Assembly (NCBI GenBank): GCA_017503015.1
Contig: JAFVTX010000001.1
Span: 1 to 64,000 of the forward strand
Direction of reading: 5' to 3'
Length of the DNA: 64,000 bases
Source: Fibrobacter sp.
Lineage (GTDB): Bacteria > Fibrobacterota > Fibrobacteria > Fibrobacterales > Fibrobacteraceae
In this document: positions 8,736-16,315 of the stretch, in pieces
Layout of the letters: each line of letters opens with the position of its first letter
How positions within the stretch are numbered: position 1 is the first letter of the stretch
Position numbers and translations under genes: made by a program
Notes under the pieces: generated by a model
The model's database searches: none
The model's input: only the letters and a program-made list of their open reading frames with translations
What the model was told of the DNA's origin: nothing

Positions 8736-10648
8736 CCTACGAAGAATTTCTTGCCAATGTAAAAAAATTAGACAAAACAAAGGAATATAATTACATTTCT
8801 AACAAAGGAAAATTTAAATTAACGGGCGTTGAAAATAGTATTGTAAAAATACTTGTCACTAAAGAAGATTTATCAAAAAAAGAAAGCTCTGTATCAAAAA
8901 ACATCATCGAAGCTTATCTTACCGAACTGGCAAAAGGATATCCTATTGATTGTGCTAAAGTCAGCGGTGAAAGCGGTAGTAATCGTTCGATTCCTCCGTC
9001 TTTATTATGTCTGATGCCGCATATTTTTGCGCTAAAATTAAATAAAAGGGCGCATATTATTGAATTAAAAGAAAAATCGCACAACTTGGGTGAGTTAGAA
9101 TTTATTAATGAATTAGATATTGCAGAAAAGATAAAATTAGGGGAAAAATCGAATCGTGAAAAAATTGAATCTGAATTTAAAAATTATCTGAAAAATATTG
9201 CAAGAAGCAAGCAAACTGGAAAAAAATTAAAAGATTCGTCCATCTCAAGTTATTTACTTTTTCTGAAACCAGAAAAACTGTTTGACTACAATCCTCAAAA
9301 ATGGTCAAATATAGAAAGCATTTATGATATCACAAGTTTAGATAAAATAAATGAAATTCTGCAGACGCTTTTAAAAGATCCTGTCTTTATCAACAGAAAT
9401 AGCAGTGATAACAATGGATTTCGGGCTAGATCGTTAAAACAATACAGAGACTTTCTTATACATCAAACAAATGTGTTTGATAATTACGATTTTGAAGAGG
9501 GAGTGATGCAAGGAATGAAAAATGAACTATCTCAAAAAATTTTCTTCGGAGCTCCTGGCACAGGCAAGTCTCACAAAATTGATTATGACCTTTTTAAAGA
9601 TGAAAATGGGAAACCCATTGGAATGGGTATAAAGGAAATTCCTGAGAACCAGAAATTTCGCACCACGTTCCACCCGGATTACGATTATGCGCAGTTTGTA
9701 GGTGCATACAAGCCCAAGAAAGAATTAAACAAAACTACAAACAAAGAAGAACTAACCTATTCCTTTGTTCCGCAGGTTTTCGCGAAGGCTTACGCTGCGG
9801 CTTGGAAGCTGTATTTAGATGCTAAGGGAGATTCCCGTGATTCTATCGGGGCTTCGCCCCTCCAGAATGACAGCGGGAAAGATATTCAAGTCTATCTCGT
9901 TATCGAAGAAATCAATCGCGGAAACTGCGCCCAGATTTTTGGAGACATTTTCCAATTACTCGACAGGAATGACAAAGGTTTTTCTGATTACAGCATCATT
10001 ATTGACAGTGATTTTGCTGATTGGCTGAAAACGGATTCAAAGGATGGATTGCAAACTGTTTGGAACGATTATATCGGCTTTAGTTATGAGAAAAATGGAG
10101 AAGAAATATACCCTGTTTCCGAAACAAACATTGCTCTCCCGCCGAACCTGAACATTCTTGCCACCATGAACACCAGCGACCAGTCGCTGTTTCCCATGGA
10201 CAGTGCGTTCAAGCGCCGTTTTGACTGGGAATACGTGCCAATCAAATACGCAAAAGATAGTGACTGCGGCGAAGACTGGAATGCCGATAAATTCGCAATC
10301 GACGTCAGTGGTTCAACTTACATGTGGCTCGATTTCTTGAAAAAAGTTAATGCCGACATTTACGACGCCACGCAAAGCGAAGACAAGCAGATGGGCGAGT
10401 TCTTCATTAAGCCGAAGAGCGATGATTTGAAAATTGCGTTCAATGAATTCCGTTCCAAGGTCCTGTTCTATTTGTGGGATTCCGTGTATAAAGACGAGAC
10501 TGAACGGCAGGCCGTGTTCCACTTCCCGTATGGGGATGGTGATGATAAAATAAAAAGCGTGACGTTCCAATCGCTTTTCGGTAAAGATGCTGAAGCTATC
10601 GTGAACAAGATTATGGAAAATCTGAAAGTTGAGAAAGTGACCGCCTAA
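8732..10648 (+). CDS. McrB-like AAA+ GTPase, restriction subunit R1
   Basis: A 638-aa motor subunit of a McrBC/LlaJI-type restriction complex. The N-terminal ~260 residues are unrecognised and probably hold DNA recognition. The AAA+ module has Walker A GAPGTGKS (273-280), Walker B VYLVIEEINRGN, and the McrB-family signature ATMNTSDQS, followed by SAFKRRFDWEY. In this family GTP hydrolysis drives DNA translocation and activates the nuclease encoded next. Residues ~367-383 (9829-9878) are encoded by an intergenic-type palindromic repeat inserted in frame between Walker A and Walker B. The first ~900 bp are AT-rich like the upstream genes, while the rest is GC-rich like the host and the nuclease gene, so the gene looks mosaic. 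Confidence 0.9.
   Translation: MTYEEFLANVKKLDKTKEYNYISNKGKFKLTGVENSIVKILVTKEDLSKKESSVSKNIIEAYLTELAKGYPIDCAKVSGESGSNRSIPPSLLCLMPHIFALKLNKRAHIIELKEKSHNLGELEFINELDIAEKIKLGEKSNREKIESEFKNYLKNIARSKQTGKKLKDSSISSYLLFLKPEKLFDYNPQKWSNIESIYDITSLDKINEILQTLLKDPVFINRNSSDNNGFRARSLKQYRDFLIHQTNVFDNYDFEEGVMQGMKNELSQKIFFGAPGTGKSHKIDYDLFKDENGKPIGMGIKEIPENQKFRTTFHPDYDYAQFVGAYKPKKELNKTTNKEELTYSFVPQVFAKAYAAAWKLYLDAKGDSRDSIGASPLQNDSGKDIQVYLVIEEINRGNCAQIFGDIFQLLDRNDKGFSDYSIIIDSDFADWLKTDSKDGLQTVWNDYIGFSYEKNGEEIYPVSETNIALPPNLNILATMNTSDQSLFPMDSAFKRRFDWEYVPIKYAKDSDCGEDWNADKFAIDVSGSTYMWLDFLKKVNADIYDATQSEDKQMGEFFIKPKSDDLKIAFNEFRSKVLFYLWDSVYKDETERQAVFHFPYGDGDDKIKSVTFQSLFGKDAEAIVNKIMENLKVEKVTA
9829..9878 (+). repeat. Palindromic repeat inserted within the McrB-like gene
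   Basis: GGGGC-ttc-GCCCC (9848-9860) is followed by TCCAGAATGACAG, the same layout as the intergenic repeat near 22995-23035 (ATCGctgCGCTCCAGGATGAC). The insert keeps the frame and encodes GDSRDSIGASPLQNDSG. Confidence 0.65.
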
Positions 10649-10664
10649 AACTTTTTGGTTGTTC

Positions 10665-12548
10665 ATGATTTTCCTGTTCGAAGAATTTGCCTACAGTACC
10701 GATTACCTCAAGGAGGTTATCGGTTATAGGGGCAATAGCGATTTCCAGAGCGAGAGCGGTTTTAATACCAAAGCGGCCGACACGGGCGCCAAAATAAATG
10801 GCGTCGGTTATTGCTTTTTCAACGGGAATCCTGTATTCGTGCTGCCCAAGGTCTTTCTCGACAGCAACAATACAAGGGCTTTCGGCGTGCCGATTGCCGC
10901 CGACGGCAAGGATATTTTCGGTAAGGGCGAGTCGCCCATAAAGAACGTTCAGCGCAGGTTTCTATCGTCGCTTTCGACTTGGCTCTATTCCGCTATCGAC
11001 AAGTACCGCGCCGACAGCGATATGACTGGCGTCCGTTCCCCGGACCACATGGAACATTCCAAGTTCAGGGGCGATGCCCGCTATGCGACGCTGCTCGATG
11101 TCATGAGTAGCATGGAACTGTTCTACAAGAAAAACCAGAACCTGTTCGTCTTTGTCGCCAAGAACAAATATAGCGGAAACAATCGGATTAACTGGCAGCG
11201 GACCATCGCGAAAAAGACGCCCTTTATTCAGGGCGATTCGCCAATCTACATGGAACTGGTGAACAAGAAGAAGGTTTTTGATTTGGACGACCGTCTGCTT
11301 GTTCTGTATTTCTCCGCGATGAAGTTTATCCAGGACGAGTTCGGGTTTGAAATGCCGCAGAGCGAGTTCTACGTTCCGCTCAAAAGGCAGGAGTTCGCAC
11401 GCCTTCTGGAATGCGAACGCGGGCTGCGCGAACTTCGCCGTATCAAGTACAAGTATTTCGAAGACCGCCTGCTGAAACTCTATAACATAATGGAGGCGTT
11501 TTTCCGTTGGGGCGCCAAGTACACCAACAAGAACGTAAAGGCGAAGGAATACCTGATTGCAAATTCGTTCAACAACGTTTTCGAGGCGATGATAGACAGC
11601 CTCATCAGCGACCAGGACGAAAAAGTCACGAAGTTGAAGAAAAACGAAGACGGCAAGATAATCGACCACCTGTACAAGGAAAAGTCTTTGATATTCGCCG
11701 ACGGGAACGAAAGCATTTGGCACATTGGCGATAGCAAGTATTATAAAGAAGAAAACGAGGTGCTCGGCCAGTCGGTTGCAAAGCAGTACACCTACGCCAA
11801 GAACATTGTCCAGGACTTTTTCTCTCCCGATTTTGTCGATGGCAATGACGAATGCTATAGTTCGGGTGTCCATCAAGGGGTGCGCTACAGGGACTCGGTG
11901 ACAGAAGGCTACAGCGTCACGCCGAACTTCTTTATCCGCGGATTTGTCCCGGAGTTCGAAAACGACGATCAGTACGACGATCCGTATTTTTCGAAGAAAG
12001 GCGAATCGAAAGACCCGATCAAGCCCGGCGAAGACATGTGGGGTAAGCGCAACCGTCATTTCCGCAATCGCCTCTTTGACCGCGACACGCTCCTGCTGAA
12101 GGTGTACAACATAAACTTCTTGTACGTGCTCAAGACCTACACCTCCAAGCATTCGTCCCTGCGCGACGATTTCAAGAAGAAGACCCGAAAGAGATTCCGC
12201 GAAGATTTTTTGGAGCTGCTGGGCGACAATTACTACTTCTGGGCCGTATATTTGCCGGACTGGCAAAAACCCGATTATGCAGAACGGCTCCAGGATTTTG
12301 TTGACCGCCATTTCCATGCGCTAGTGGGCCGCGTGTTCCAGCCCGCAGGAACGCCGCACTGCCTGATACTCGCGCTGGAACGGAATGTTGTCGATAAATC
12401 AAAAGAAGGCGACAAAGACGATTATCGAGCGATCCGGAAGATTGTCGACGACGCAAAATGCGAAGTCTTTTACGTATGGCCCCATGAAATATGGGAAGAC
12501 GACGACCTGCGAAATGATAAGTATCGGGGTTGGAATACTGATTTCTAG
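10665..12548 (+). CDS. LlaJI-type restriction nuclease, subunit R2
   Basis: A ~627-aa protein resembling the LlaJI restriction endonuclease family (McrC-like partner of a McrB GTPase). The central segment IWHIGDSKYYKEE fits a PD-(D/E)xK nuclease core (Asp, then Ser-Lys), preceded by acidic residues in SLIFADGNES. The N-terminus (LFEEFAYSTDYL) and C-terminal half show no other domain that I recognise. It follows the GTPase gene by 16 nt and is the last gene of the operon. I chose the ATG at 10665 over a TTG at 10659; neither has a strong ribosome site, so translation may depend on coupling. Codon use is GC-rich, unlike the first four genes of the operon. Confidence 0.82.
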   Translation: MIFLFEEFAYSTDYLKEVIGYRGNSDFQSESGFNTKAADTGAKINGVGYCFFNGNPVFVLPKVFLDSNNTRAFGVPIAADGKDIFGKGESPIKNVQRRFLSSLSTWLYSAIDKYRADSDMTGVRSPDHMEHSKFRGDARYATLLDVMSSMELFYKKNQNLFVFVAKNKYSGNNRINWQRTIAKKTPFIQGDSPIYMELVNKKKVFDLDDRLLVLYFSAMKFIQDEFGFEMPQSEFYVPLKRQEFARLLECERGLRELRRIKYKYFEDRLLKLYNIMEAFFRWGAKYTNKNVKAKEYLIANSFNNVFEAMIDSLISDQDEKVTKLKKNEDGKIIDHLYKEKSLIFADGNESIWHIGDSKYYKEENEVLGQSVAKQYTYAKNIVQDFFSPDFVDGNDECYSSGVHQGVRYRDSVTEGYSVTPNFFIRGFVPEFENDDQYDDPYFSKKGESKDPIKPGEDMWGKRNRHFRNRLFDRDTLLLKVYNINFLYVLKTYTSKHSSLRDDFKKKTRKRFREDFLELLGDNYYFWAVYLPDWQKPDYAERLQDFVDRHFHALVGRVFQPAGTPHCLILALERNVVDKSKEGDKDDYRAIRKIVDDAKCEVFYVWPHEIWEDDDLRNDKYRGWNTDF

Positions 12549-12582
12549 CATATTTAAATTCTCGATTTTGCGTTAGGGATAG

Positions 12583-12677
12583 TGACCCGAAGGGCGGCGC
12601 TGTGGCGTCGTGAGCGAAGCGAGTATAGCCCGACCCAGCCCTTCGGCAAGCTCAGGGACCTGGGCCGGGGGAACGCC
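12583..12677. repeat. Intergenic palindromic repeat cluster
   Basis: Contains GACCCGAAGGGCGGCGC and CCCTTCGGCAAGCTCAGGGA, GC-rich elements of a type widespread between genes in many genomes. No gene is seen in 12549-12678. Confidence 0.55.
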
Positions 12678-12678
12678 T

Positions 12679-12849
12679 TGTAAAATTTTCTTACCCCTCT
12701 TGCCAATTTTGGGGATATTAGGTACATTAATGCCCGACGTGTTTCTCCGTCTAATGGAGAAATGCGTCTTTTTTTTATTCCGGAATTTCGGGGTAAAGGG
12801 GACGCCTCTAACATCAACAAGCCGCAACATGCGGCAAATGGAGGCTAAA
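12679..12849 (+). promoter_or_regulatory. Duplicated leader, copy 1 (full)
   Basis: About 170 bp directly upstream of the DUF1016 gene, repeated almost base for base at 16145-16315 and, with an internal deletion, at 18549-18594. In order it holds TTGTAAAATTTTC, a conserved ATTAGGTACATTAATG stretch, an intrinsic terminator, GGGGACGCCTCTAACATCAA, a small hairpin (GCCGC-aacat-GCGGC) and the ribosome site GGAGG, 7 nt before the start codon. Confidence 0.8.
12736..12776 (+). terminator. Intrinsic terminator inside leader copy 1
   Basis: The stem pairs GACGTGTTTCTCC with GGAGAAATGCGTC (two G-T wobbles in 13 pairs, loop gtctaat) and is followed by eight T. It lies about 75 bp upstream of the DUF1016 start. 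It could end the restriction operon transcript or act as an attenuator for the next gene. Confidence 0.85.
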
Positions 12850-13926
12850 ATGGCTAAAAAGAAAGACTCGAAAAACGGGTCGATGTTTGTGTTTCGTGAT
12901 GGAATGGTGGCGGATAGCAGTTATGTTGAATGGTTGTCGGACATAAAACAGCGTTTTCGTCAGAGCCAAACAAAAGCATCAATTCGCGTGAACACCGAAA
13001 TGCTGGAATTTTACTGGGGGATAGGTCGCGATTTAGTAGCGTTACGCGCTGAAGAACGTTGGGGAACTGGAGTTGTAAAACAGTTTGCGCTTGACATGCG
13101 TCGGTCATTTCCAAACGAAACAGGCTTTTCTTTCACGAATGTGAAGTATATGAAGCAATGGTATTTGTTCTATTTTGATCGAATAAAAAAAGGCCAACGG
13201 GCCGTTGGCCAATTGGAGATGCCCAAAATCTTTGGTAAGGTCCCCTGGGGACAGCATATAGATATTGTTTCTCGATGTCAATTAATAGACGAAGCAATGT
13301 TTTATGTAAATAATGTAGTGAATAATGGATGGTCACGTCCCGCATTAAACGCAAACATTGATGCCAATCTATTTCAAGCAAAGGGAACTGCGGTCACTAA
13401 TTTCGACAAAACCTTGCCTTCTTCTCAGGAAAAAATTGCAAAGGAAATTTTGAAGGACCCCTATCATTTTGAATTCTTAAAGATGCGGGAAAAATACGAA
13501 GAAGGTGATCTTGAAGACGCTCTTATTGCCAATGTAACGCAGTTTTTGTTGGAATTGGGGAAGGGATTTTCGTATGTCGGGCGTCAAATGGAATTTCGAA
13601 TGCCAGGTGGTCAGGCGTTTTTCCCAGACTTGATTTTTTATTTTATTCCGCAGCATAGATATGTCATTATTGACCTTAAGGTTGTTAAGTATACACCTAA
13701 GTTTGCTGGTAAACTCAATTTTTATGTAACAGCAGCAGATGAACTACTTCGTGGTGAAGGAGATAATCCTTCCGTGGGTTTGATTATTTGCAAATCAACA
13801 GATAAGACGGTTGTAGAATGGTCGCTCAAGGATATTAACAAACCGTTAGGTGTGGCAACATACAAGTTGAGGGAGGTTGTTGATCGTACTATGGCAGAAA
13901 TGAAAATGAAGAAAAAAAGGAGGTGA
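12850..13926 (+). CDS. DUF1016/YhcG family PD-(D/E)xK nuclease-like protein
   Basis: A 358-aa protein of the YhcG (DUF1016) family. The N-terminal winged-helix-like part includes FYWGIGRDLVALR, WGTGVVKQFALDMRRSFP and FSFTNVKYMKQWYLFY. The C-terminal nuclease-like part has FFPDLIFYF, then YVIIDLKV, fitting a D-(D/E)xK core. Family members occur in defence islands and beside type I restriction genes; their precise activity is not settled. The open frame reaches back to 12610, but the ATG at 12850 follows GGAGG at the correct distance and begins exactly where homology would. Full length, so probably functional. Confidence 0.88.
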   Translation: MAKKKDSKNGSMFVFRDGMVADSSYVEWLSDIKQRFRQSQTKASIRVNTEMLEFYWGIGRDLVALRAEERWGTGVVKQFALDMRRSFPNETGFSFTNVKYMKQWYLFYFDRIKKGQRAVGQLEMPKIFGKVPWGQHIDIVSRCQLIDEAMFYVNNVVNNGWSRPALNANIDANLFQAKGTAVTNFDKTLPSSQEKIAKEILKDPYHFEFLKMREKYEEGDLEDALIANVTQFLLELGKGFSYVGRQMEFRMPGGQAFFPDLIFYFIPQHRYVIIDLKVVKYTPKFAGKLNFYVTAADELLRGEGDNPSVGLIICKSTDKTVVEWSLKDINKPLGVATYKLREVVDRTMAEMKMKKKRR

Positions 13927-14005
13927 CTTGAAATCACAAATTTGGCTTCAAGTTGGATGGCCGGAATACCTTCATGGAATTGCGCACGTGTTGACTTTCC
14001 TCAAA

Positions 14006-14226
14006 CCTCTTTGTATATTTATCCCCGTATTACGACAATCCCTGCGACAGTCGGCATAGGCCTTGCGGCCCGTACGTGCATCCGCGGCGGGGTTCATCAA
14101 CCTTCTTGTTGATGTTGTTGGATAAAAGCATCCCAAAACATAACAAACCCAAATTGTGCCTGCAGTGCAGACGCAATTAAAACCGTTTTTAACGTTCGCT
14201 CATGCCGAGCGGGCTAGAGGATTATT
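14006..14226 (+). repeat. Island repeat, full copy A (ORF6N leader)
   Basis: About 220 bp, shared with 22023-22212 (nearly full length), 20108-20236 (3' half) and 1323-1417 (inverted part). Structure elements are a GGCC-ttgc-GGCC hairpin, CATCAAC-cttctt-GTTGATG, an imperfect 13-bp hairpin (AATTGTGCCTGCA paired with TGCAGACGCAATT), and CGCTC-atgcc-GAGCG just before the AGAGG ribosome site. It fills the interval 13927-14226; no gene is seen there. Confidence 0.85.
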
Positions 14227-15312
14227 ATGGCAAGAAAAACTGATAAATTGGCTGTCGCGGAATTCCCGCTTATTGACGAAACCCTGCTCAAATCGCGGAT
14301 ATACACCATTCGCGGGGTCAAGGTGATGCTCGATGCAGATTTGGCCGGGATTTACGGGTATAGCACCAAAGCATTTAATCGGCAGGTCAAGAATAATATC
14401 GATCGTTTTGCGGAGGATTTCCGGTTCCAGCTGTCCAAAAGCGAAGTCGATGAATTGCGGTCAAAATTTTTGACCGCAATTACCGGTGCAAATAACACTG
14501 AAAATTTGCGGTGCAAAAATTGCACCGCAAATCTCAGCACGATGAGCCGCTCCTGTCCCTTTGTTTTTACGGAACAGGGTATTTATATGCTCATGACAGT
14601 GTTGAAAGGTGATTTGGCAGTACAACAGAGTATGGCTCTTATTCGCCTTTTCAAGCAGATGAAGGACTATATCGTTGCTGAAAACCATCAACTGCTCGGA
14701 ACTGCGGGAATTGCCCAGATTGCGGCGCAGACTGTTCAAAATACACATGAAATCGCGGCCGTTTCCGCCGAAGTAAAGGAACTTTCTGGCGAAGTTCGCG
14801 ATATCCGGAGCGATCTGGGAAAAATCAATGTGGACCTCCGGATGGTCATGGAAAATTTCGTCAATCCTTCGTCTTTCAGGCACTTCCTGATTCTGAACGG
14901 GCACAAGCTGGAGGCGGACGTCGCTTACGCGCAGATTTACGGTATGGCGAAGAGGTCGGTGCTGATAGTCGATAACTACGTGGATATTAAGACGCTGAAT
15001 TTGCTGCGGAATGTGCACAAAGGCGTTTCCGTCCTGATTTTCAGCGACTTGCTCGGTGGAAGCCGCATGACAGATGACATGCTTGCCGATTATCGGGCCG
15101 CCCGCCCGGACGTGTCGATTGACAAGAAACCCGCCATGCACAAGTTCCACGACCGCTACATTCTCGTGGATTTCAAGATCAAGAGCGAAAAGTTGTACCA
15201 TTGCGGGGCGTCTTCCAAAGATGCCGGCAACAAGATTACGACCATCGTCCAACTCGACGATGTTGATGCATACCGGAACATGTTCGAGGAAGTGTTGGAG
15301 CAACCAAGATGA
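14227..15312 (+). CDS. ORF6N-domain protein with PLD-like C-terminus
   Basis: A 361-aa relative of the gene at 190-1131. The ORF6N domain spans residues ~20-130 (IYTIRGVKVMLDADLAGIYG, RFAEDFRFQLS, FVFTEQGIYMLMTVLKGDLA). A coiled-coil stretch follows (~residues 165-205, QTVQNTHEIAAVSAEVKE onward). The C-terminus has KFHDRYILVDFKI and LYHCGASSKDAG, a PLD-like half motif. Expected to bind DNA, perhaps as a phage-type antirepressor or island regulator. Two long palindromes lie inside the ORF6N coding region (14453-14532). Its leader is the island repeat, so this gene and the broken copy at 20207 were duplicated together with their control region. Confidence 0.83.
   Translation: MARKTDKLAVAEFPLIDETLLKSRIYTIRGVKVMLDADLAGIYGYSTKAFNRQVKNNIDRFAEDFRFQLSKSEVDELRSKFLTAITGANNTENLRCKNCTANLSTMSRSCPFVFTEQGIYMLMTVLKGDLAVQQSMALIRLFKQMKDYIVAENHQLLGTAGIAQIAAQTVQNTHEIAAVSAEVKELSGEVRDIRSDLGKINVDLRMVMENFVNPSSFRHFLILNGHKLEADVAYAQIYGMAKRSVLIVDNYVDIKTLNLLRNVHKGVSVLIFSDLLGGSRMTDDMLADYRAARPDVSIDKKPAMHKFHDRYILVDFKIKSEKLYHCGASSKDAGNKITTIVQLDDVDAYRNMFEEVLEQPR
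14453..14532. repeat. Two intragenic palindromes in ORF6N gene
   Basis: 14453-14481 is a perfect palindrome with 14-bp arms (AATTGCGGTCAAAA) around one base. 14504-14532 has perfect 13-bp arms (ATTTGCGGTGCAA) around 3 bases. Both fall in the loop region of the ORF6N domain, where the other ORF6N genes of this window also carry palindromes. Confidence 0.85.
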
Positions 15313-15379
15313 CCTTGTATTGGATACGGGAAACTGGTGAAAAAAAACAATTCAGTCAACCAAATAAAGGAAAATTACT

Positions 15380-15712
15380 GTGAAGAAAAAAGCAGAGAAC
15401 GAGAATGAATTTGAGTTGCCGAAGGAACTCTTGGAATCAATAGCTGGGCTTAATGAACTTATGAGCCAGCAGCAGGATCAAGCCGCCGCAATGCTGTACA
15501 GATTAATGTTTCGCCATGAACGGGATCTCCATGTACTCGACCACTATTCAGATGTCGTACTTGAAGGCGTTTCTGGCATGGGTAGCGAGTTCGCGAAAGA
15601 GGATTACAGGAATTTCTTGCAATACCTGTCGTATGTTATTCCTAGCGAATATGCTCCGCATAAGGAAATGTACGAAGAAGAGCTCAGAATCGCCGAAGAT
15701 GATGATGAGTGA
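15380..15712 (+). CDS. Hypothetical 110-aa protein
   Basis: Unrecognised small acidic protein, probably helical, starting at GTG (15380) after an AGGAAA ribosome site. It begins MKKKAENENE and ends EEELRIAEDDDE; the last 37 bp of coding sequence recur at 18607-18643 at the head of a different gene set. It lies 67 bp after the ORF6N gene and directly before a promoter with iterons. No motif suggests a function; the size and island setting would fit a small regulator or an antitoxin-like protein, but there is no positive evidence for either. Confidence 0.6.
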   Translation: MKKKAENENEFELPKELLESIAGLNELMSQQQDQAAAMLYRLMFRHERDLHVLDHYSDVVLEGVSGMGSEFAKEDYRNFLQYLSYVIPSEYAPHKEMYEEELRIAEDDDE

Positions 15713-15717
15713 ACAGC

Positions 15718-15775
15718 GTGTATTACAATGTGTATTGCAATGTGTATTGACAAGTGTATATACATTTTCTACAAT
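15718..15775 (+). promoter_or_regulatory. Promoter with four 12-bp iterons
   Basis: Four tandem units of GTGTATTRCAAT type (15718, 15730, 15742, 15754). The third and fourth overlap a near-consensus promoter: TTGACA (15747-15752), 17-bp spacer, TACAAT (15770-15775). The next gene (15809) encodes a ribbon-helix-helix protein, a class that often binds tandem repeats in its own promoter. Confidence 0.75.
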
Positions 15776-15808
15776 AGGGAGGGTGTGCAATAACTGTAAG
15801 GAGAGCTC

Positions 15809-16144
15809 ATGAAGACGAAGAGCAAAAAGCGCGAGAAGATTAAGCTGCCCAAGGGGTTCAAGCTGGTTGACGATTTCCTGTCTAAAGAGGAAATCGAGGC
15901 GCTCGAGAACGATACCACGATGAGGGATCCGATGGTTATCACCGGTGGTCATGAGTCGGAGACGCTAGAGGAATCCATTGCGCGCATCAGTCGCGCAATT
16001 GCCGAGGCCAAGGAAGAAAAGAAGATGTATTCCATAAGGCTCAAGGTCAAGACGGTGGAATCGATCAAACGCAAGGCCGCCGCCGCGGGCATCCCTTACC
16101 AGACTTACGTGAACGTGTTGCTCGACAACGCCGCGTCTGCCTGA
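15809..16144 (+). CDS. Ribbon-helix-helix (CopG/BrnA-like) antitoxin or repressor
   Basis: A 111-aa protein. The C-terminal ~40 residues (MYSIRLKVKTVESIKRKAAA, then GIPYQTYVNVLLDNA) have the beta-strand plus two-helix pattern of CopG/BrnA-type ribbon-helix-helix DNA-binding proteins. The N-terminal part is charged and probably the toxin-binding or flexible region. Strong ribosome site AAGGAGAG. The upstream iterons suggest that it represses its own promoter. No BrnT/RelE-like toxin is adjacent: the next genes are a duplicated leader and an AlbA_2 protein. It is therefore an orphan antitoxin or a stand-alone regulator. Confidence 0.75.
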   Translation: MKTKSKKREKIKLPKGFKLVDDFLSKEEIEALENDTTMRDPMVITGGHESETLEESIARISRAIAEAKEEKKMYSIRLKVKTVESIKRKAAAAGIPYQTYVNVLLDNAASA

Positions 16145-16315
16145 TTGTAAAATTTTCTTGCTCCCCTAGCCAACTTTCCGAATATTAGGTACATTAATGC
16201 CCGACGTGTTTCTCCGTCTAATGGAGAAATGCGTCTTTTTTTTATTTCGATTTTCGGGATAAAGGGGACGCCTCTAACATCAACCGGCCGTTTTTGCGGC
16301 TAAATGGAGGCTAAA
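16145..16315 (+). promoter_or_regulatory. Duplicated leader, copy 2 (full)
   Basis: Second full copy of the leader at 12679, here before the AlbA_2/ATPase gene. Differences cluster outside the terminator stem and near the small hairpin, which reads GCCG-tttttg-CGGC here against GCCGC-aacat-GCGGC in copy 1: the sequence changes while pairing is kept. Confidence 0.8.
16203..16243 (+). terminator. Intrinsic terminator inside leader copy 2
   Basis: Same 13-pair stem (GACGTGTTTCTCC with GGAGAAATGCGTC) and eight-T tract as in copy 1, about 70 bp before the start codon of the next gene. Confidence 0.85.

Noticed and set aside
10962-12317. 451-codon open frame on the minus strand inside the LlaJI-like nuclease gene
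   Set aside because: It is the shadow of a GC-rich gene in the opposite frame; its translation has no recognisable domain.
14130-14226. Possible integron attC-like site (TAACAAACCC and an imperfect hairpin)
   Set aside because: The core sites (RYYYAAC and GTTRRRY) are not both present and complementary, and no integrase gene is in the window.
15718-15765. Possible CRISPR or plasmid-type iteron origin
   Set aside because: The four 12-bp units have no spacers and overlap a promoter before an RHH gene; an operator is simpler. No replication gene is near.
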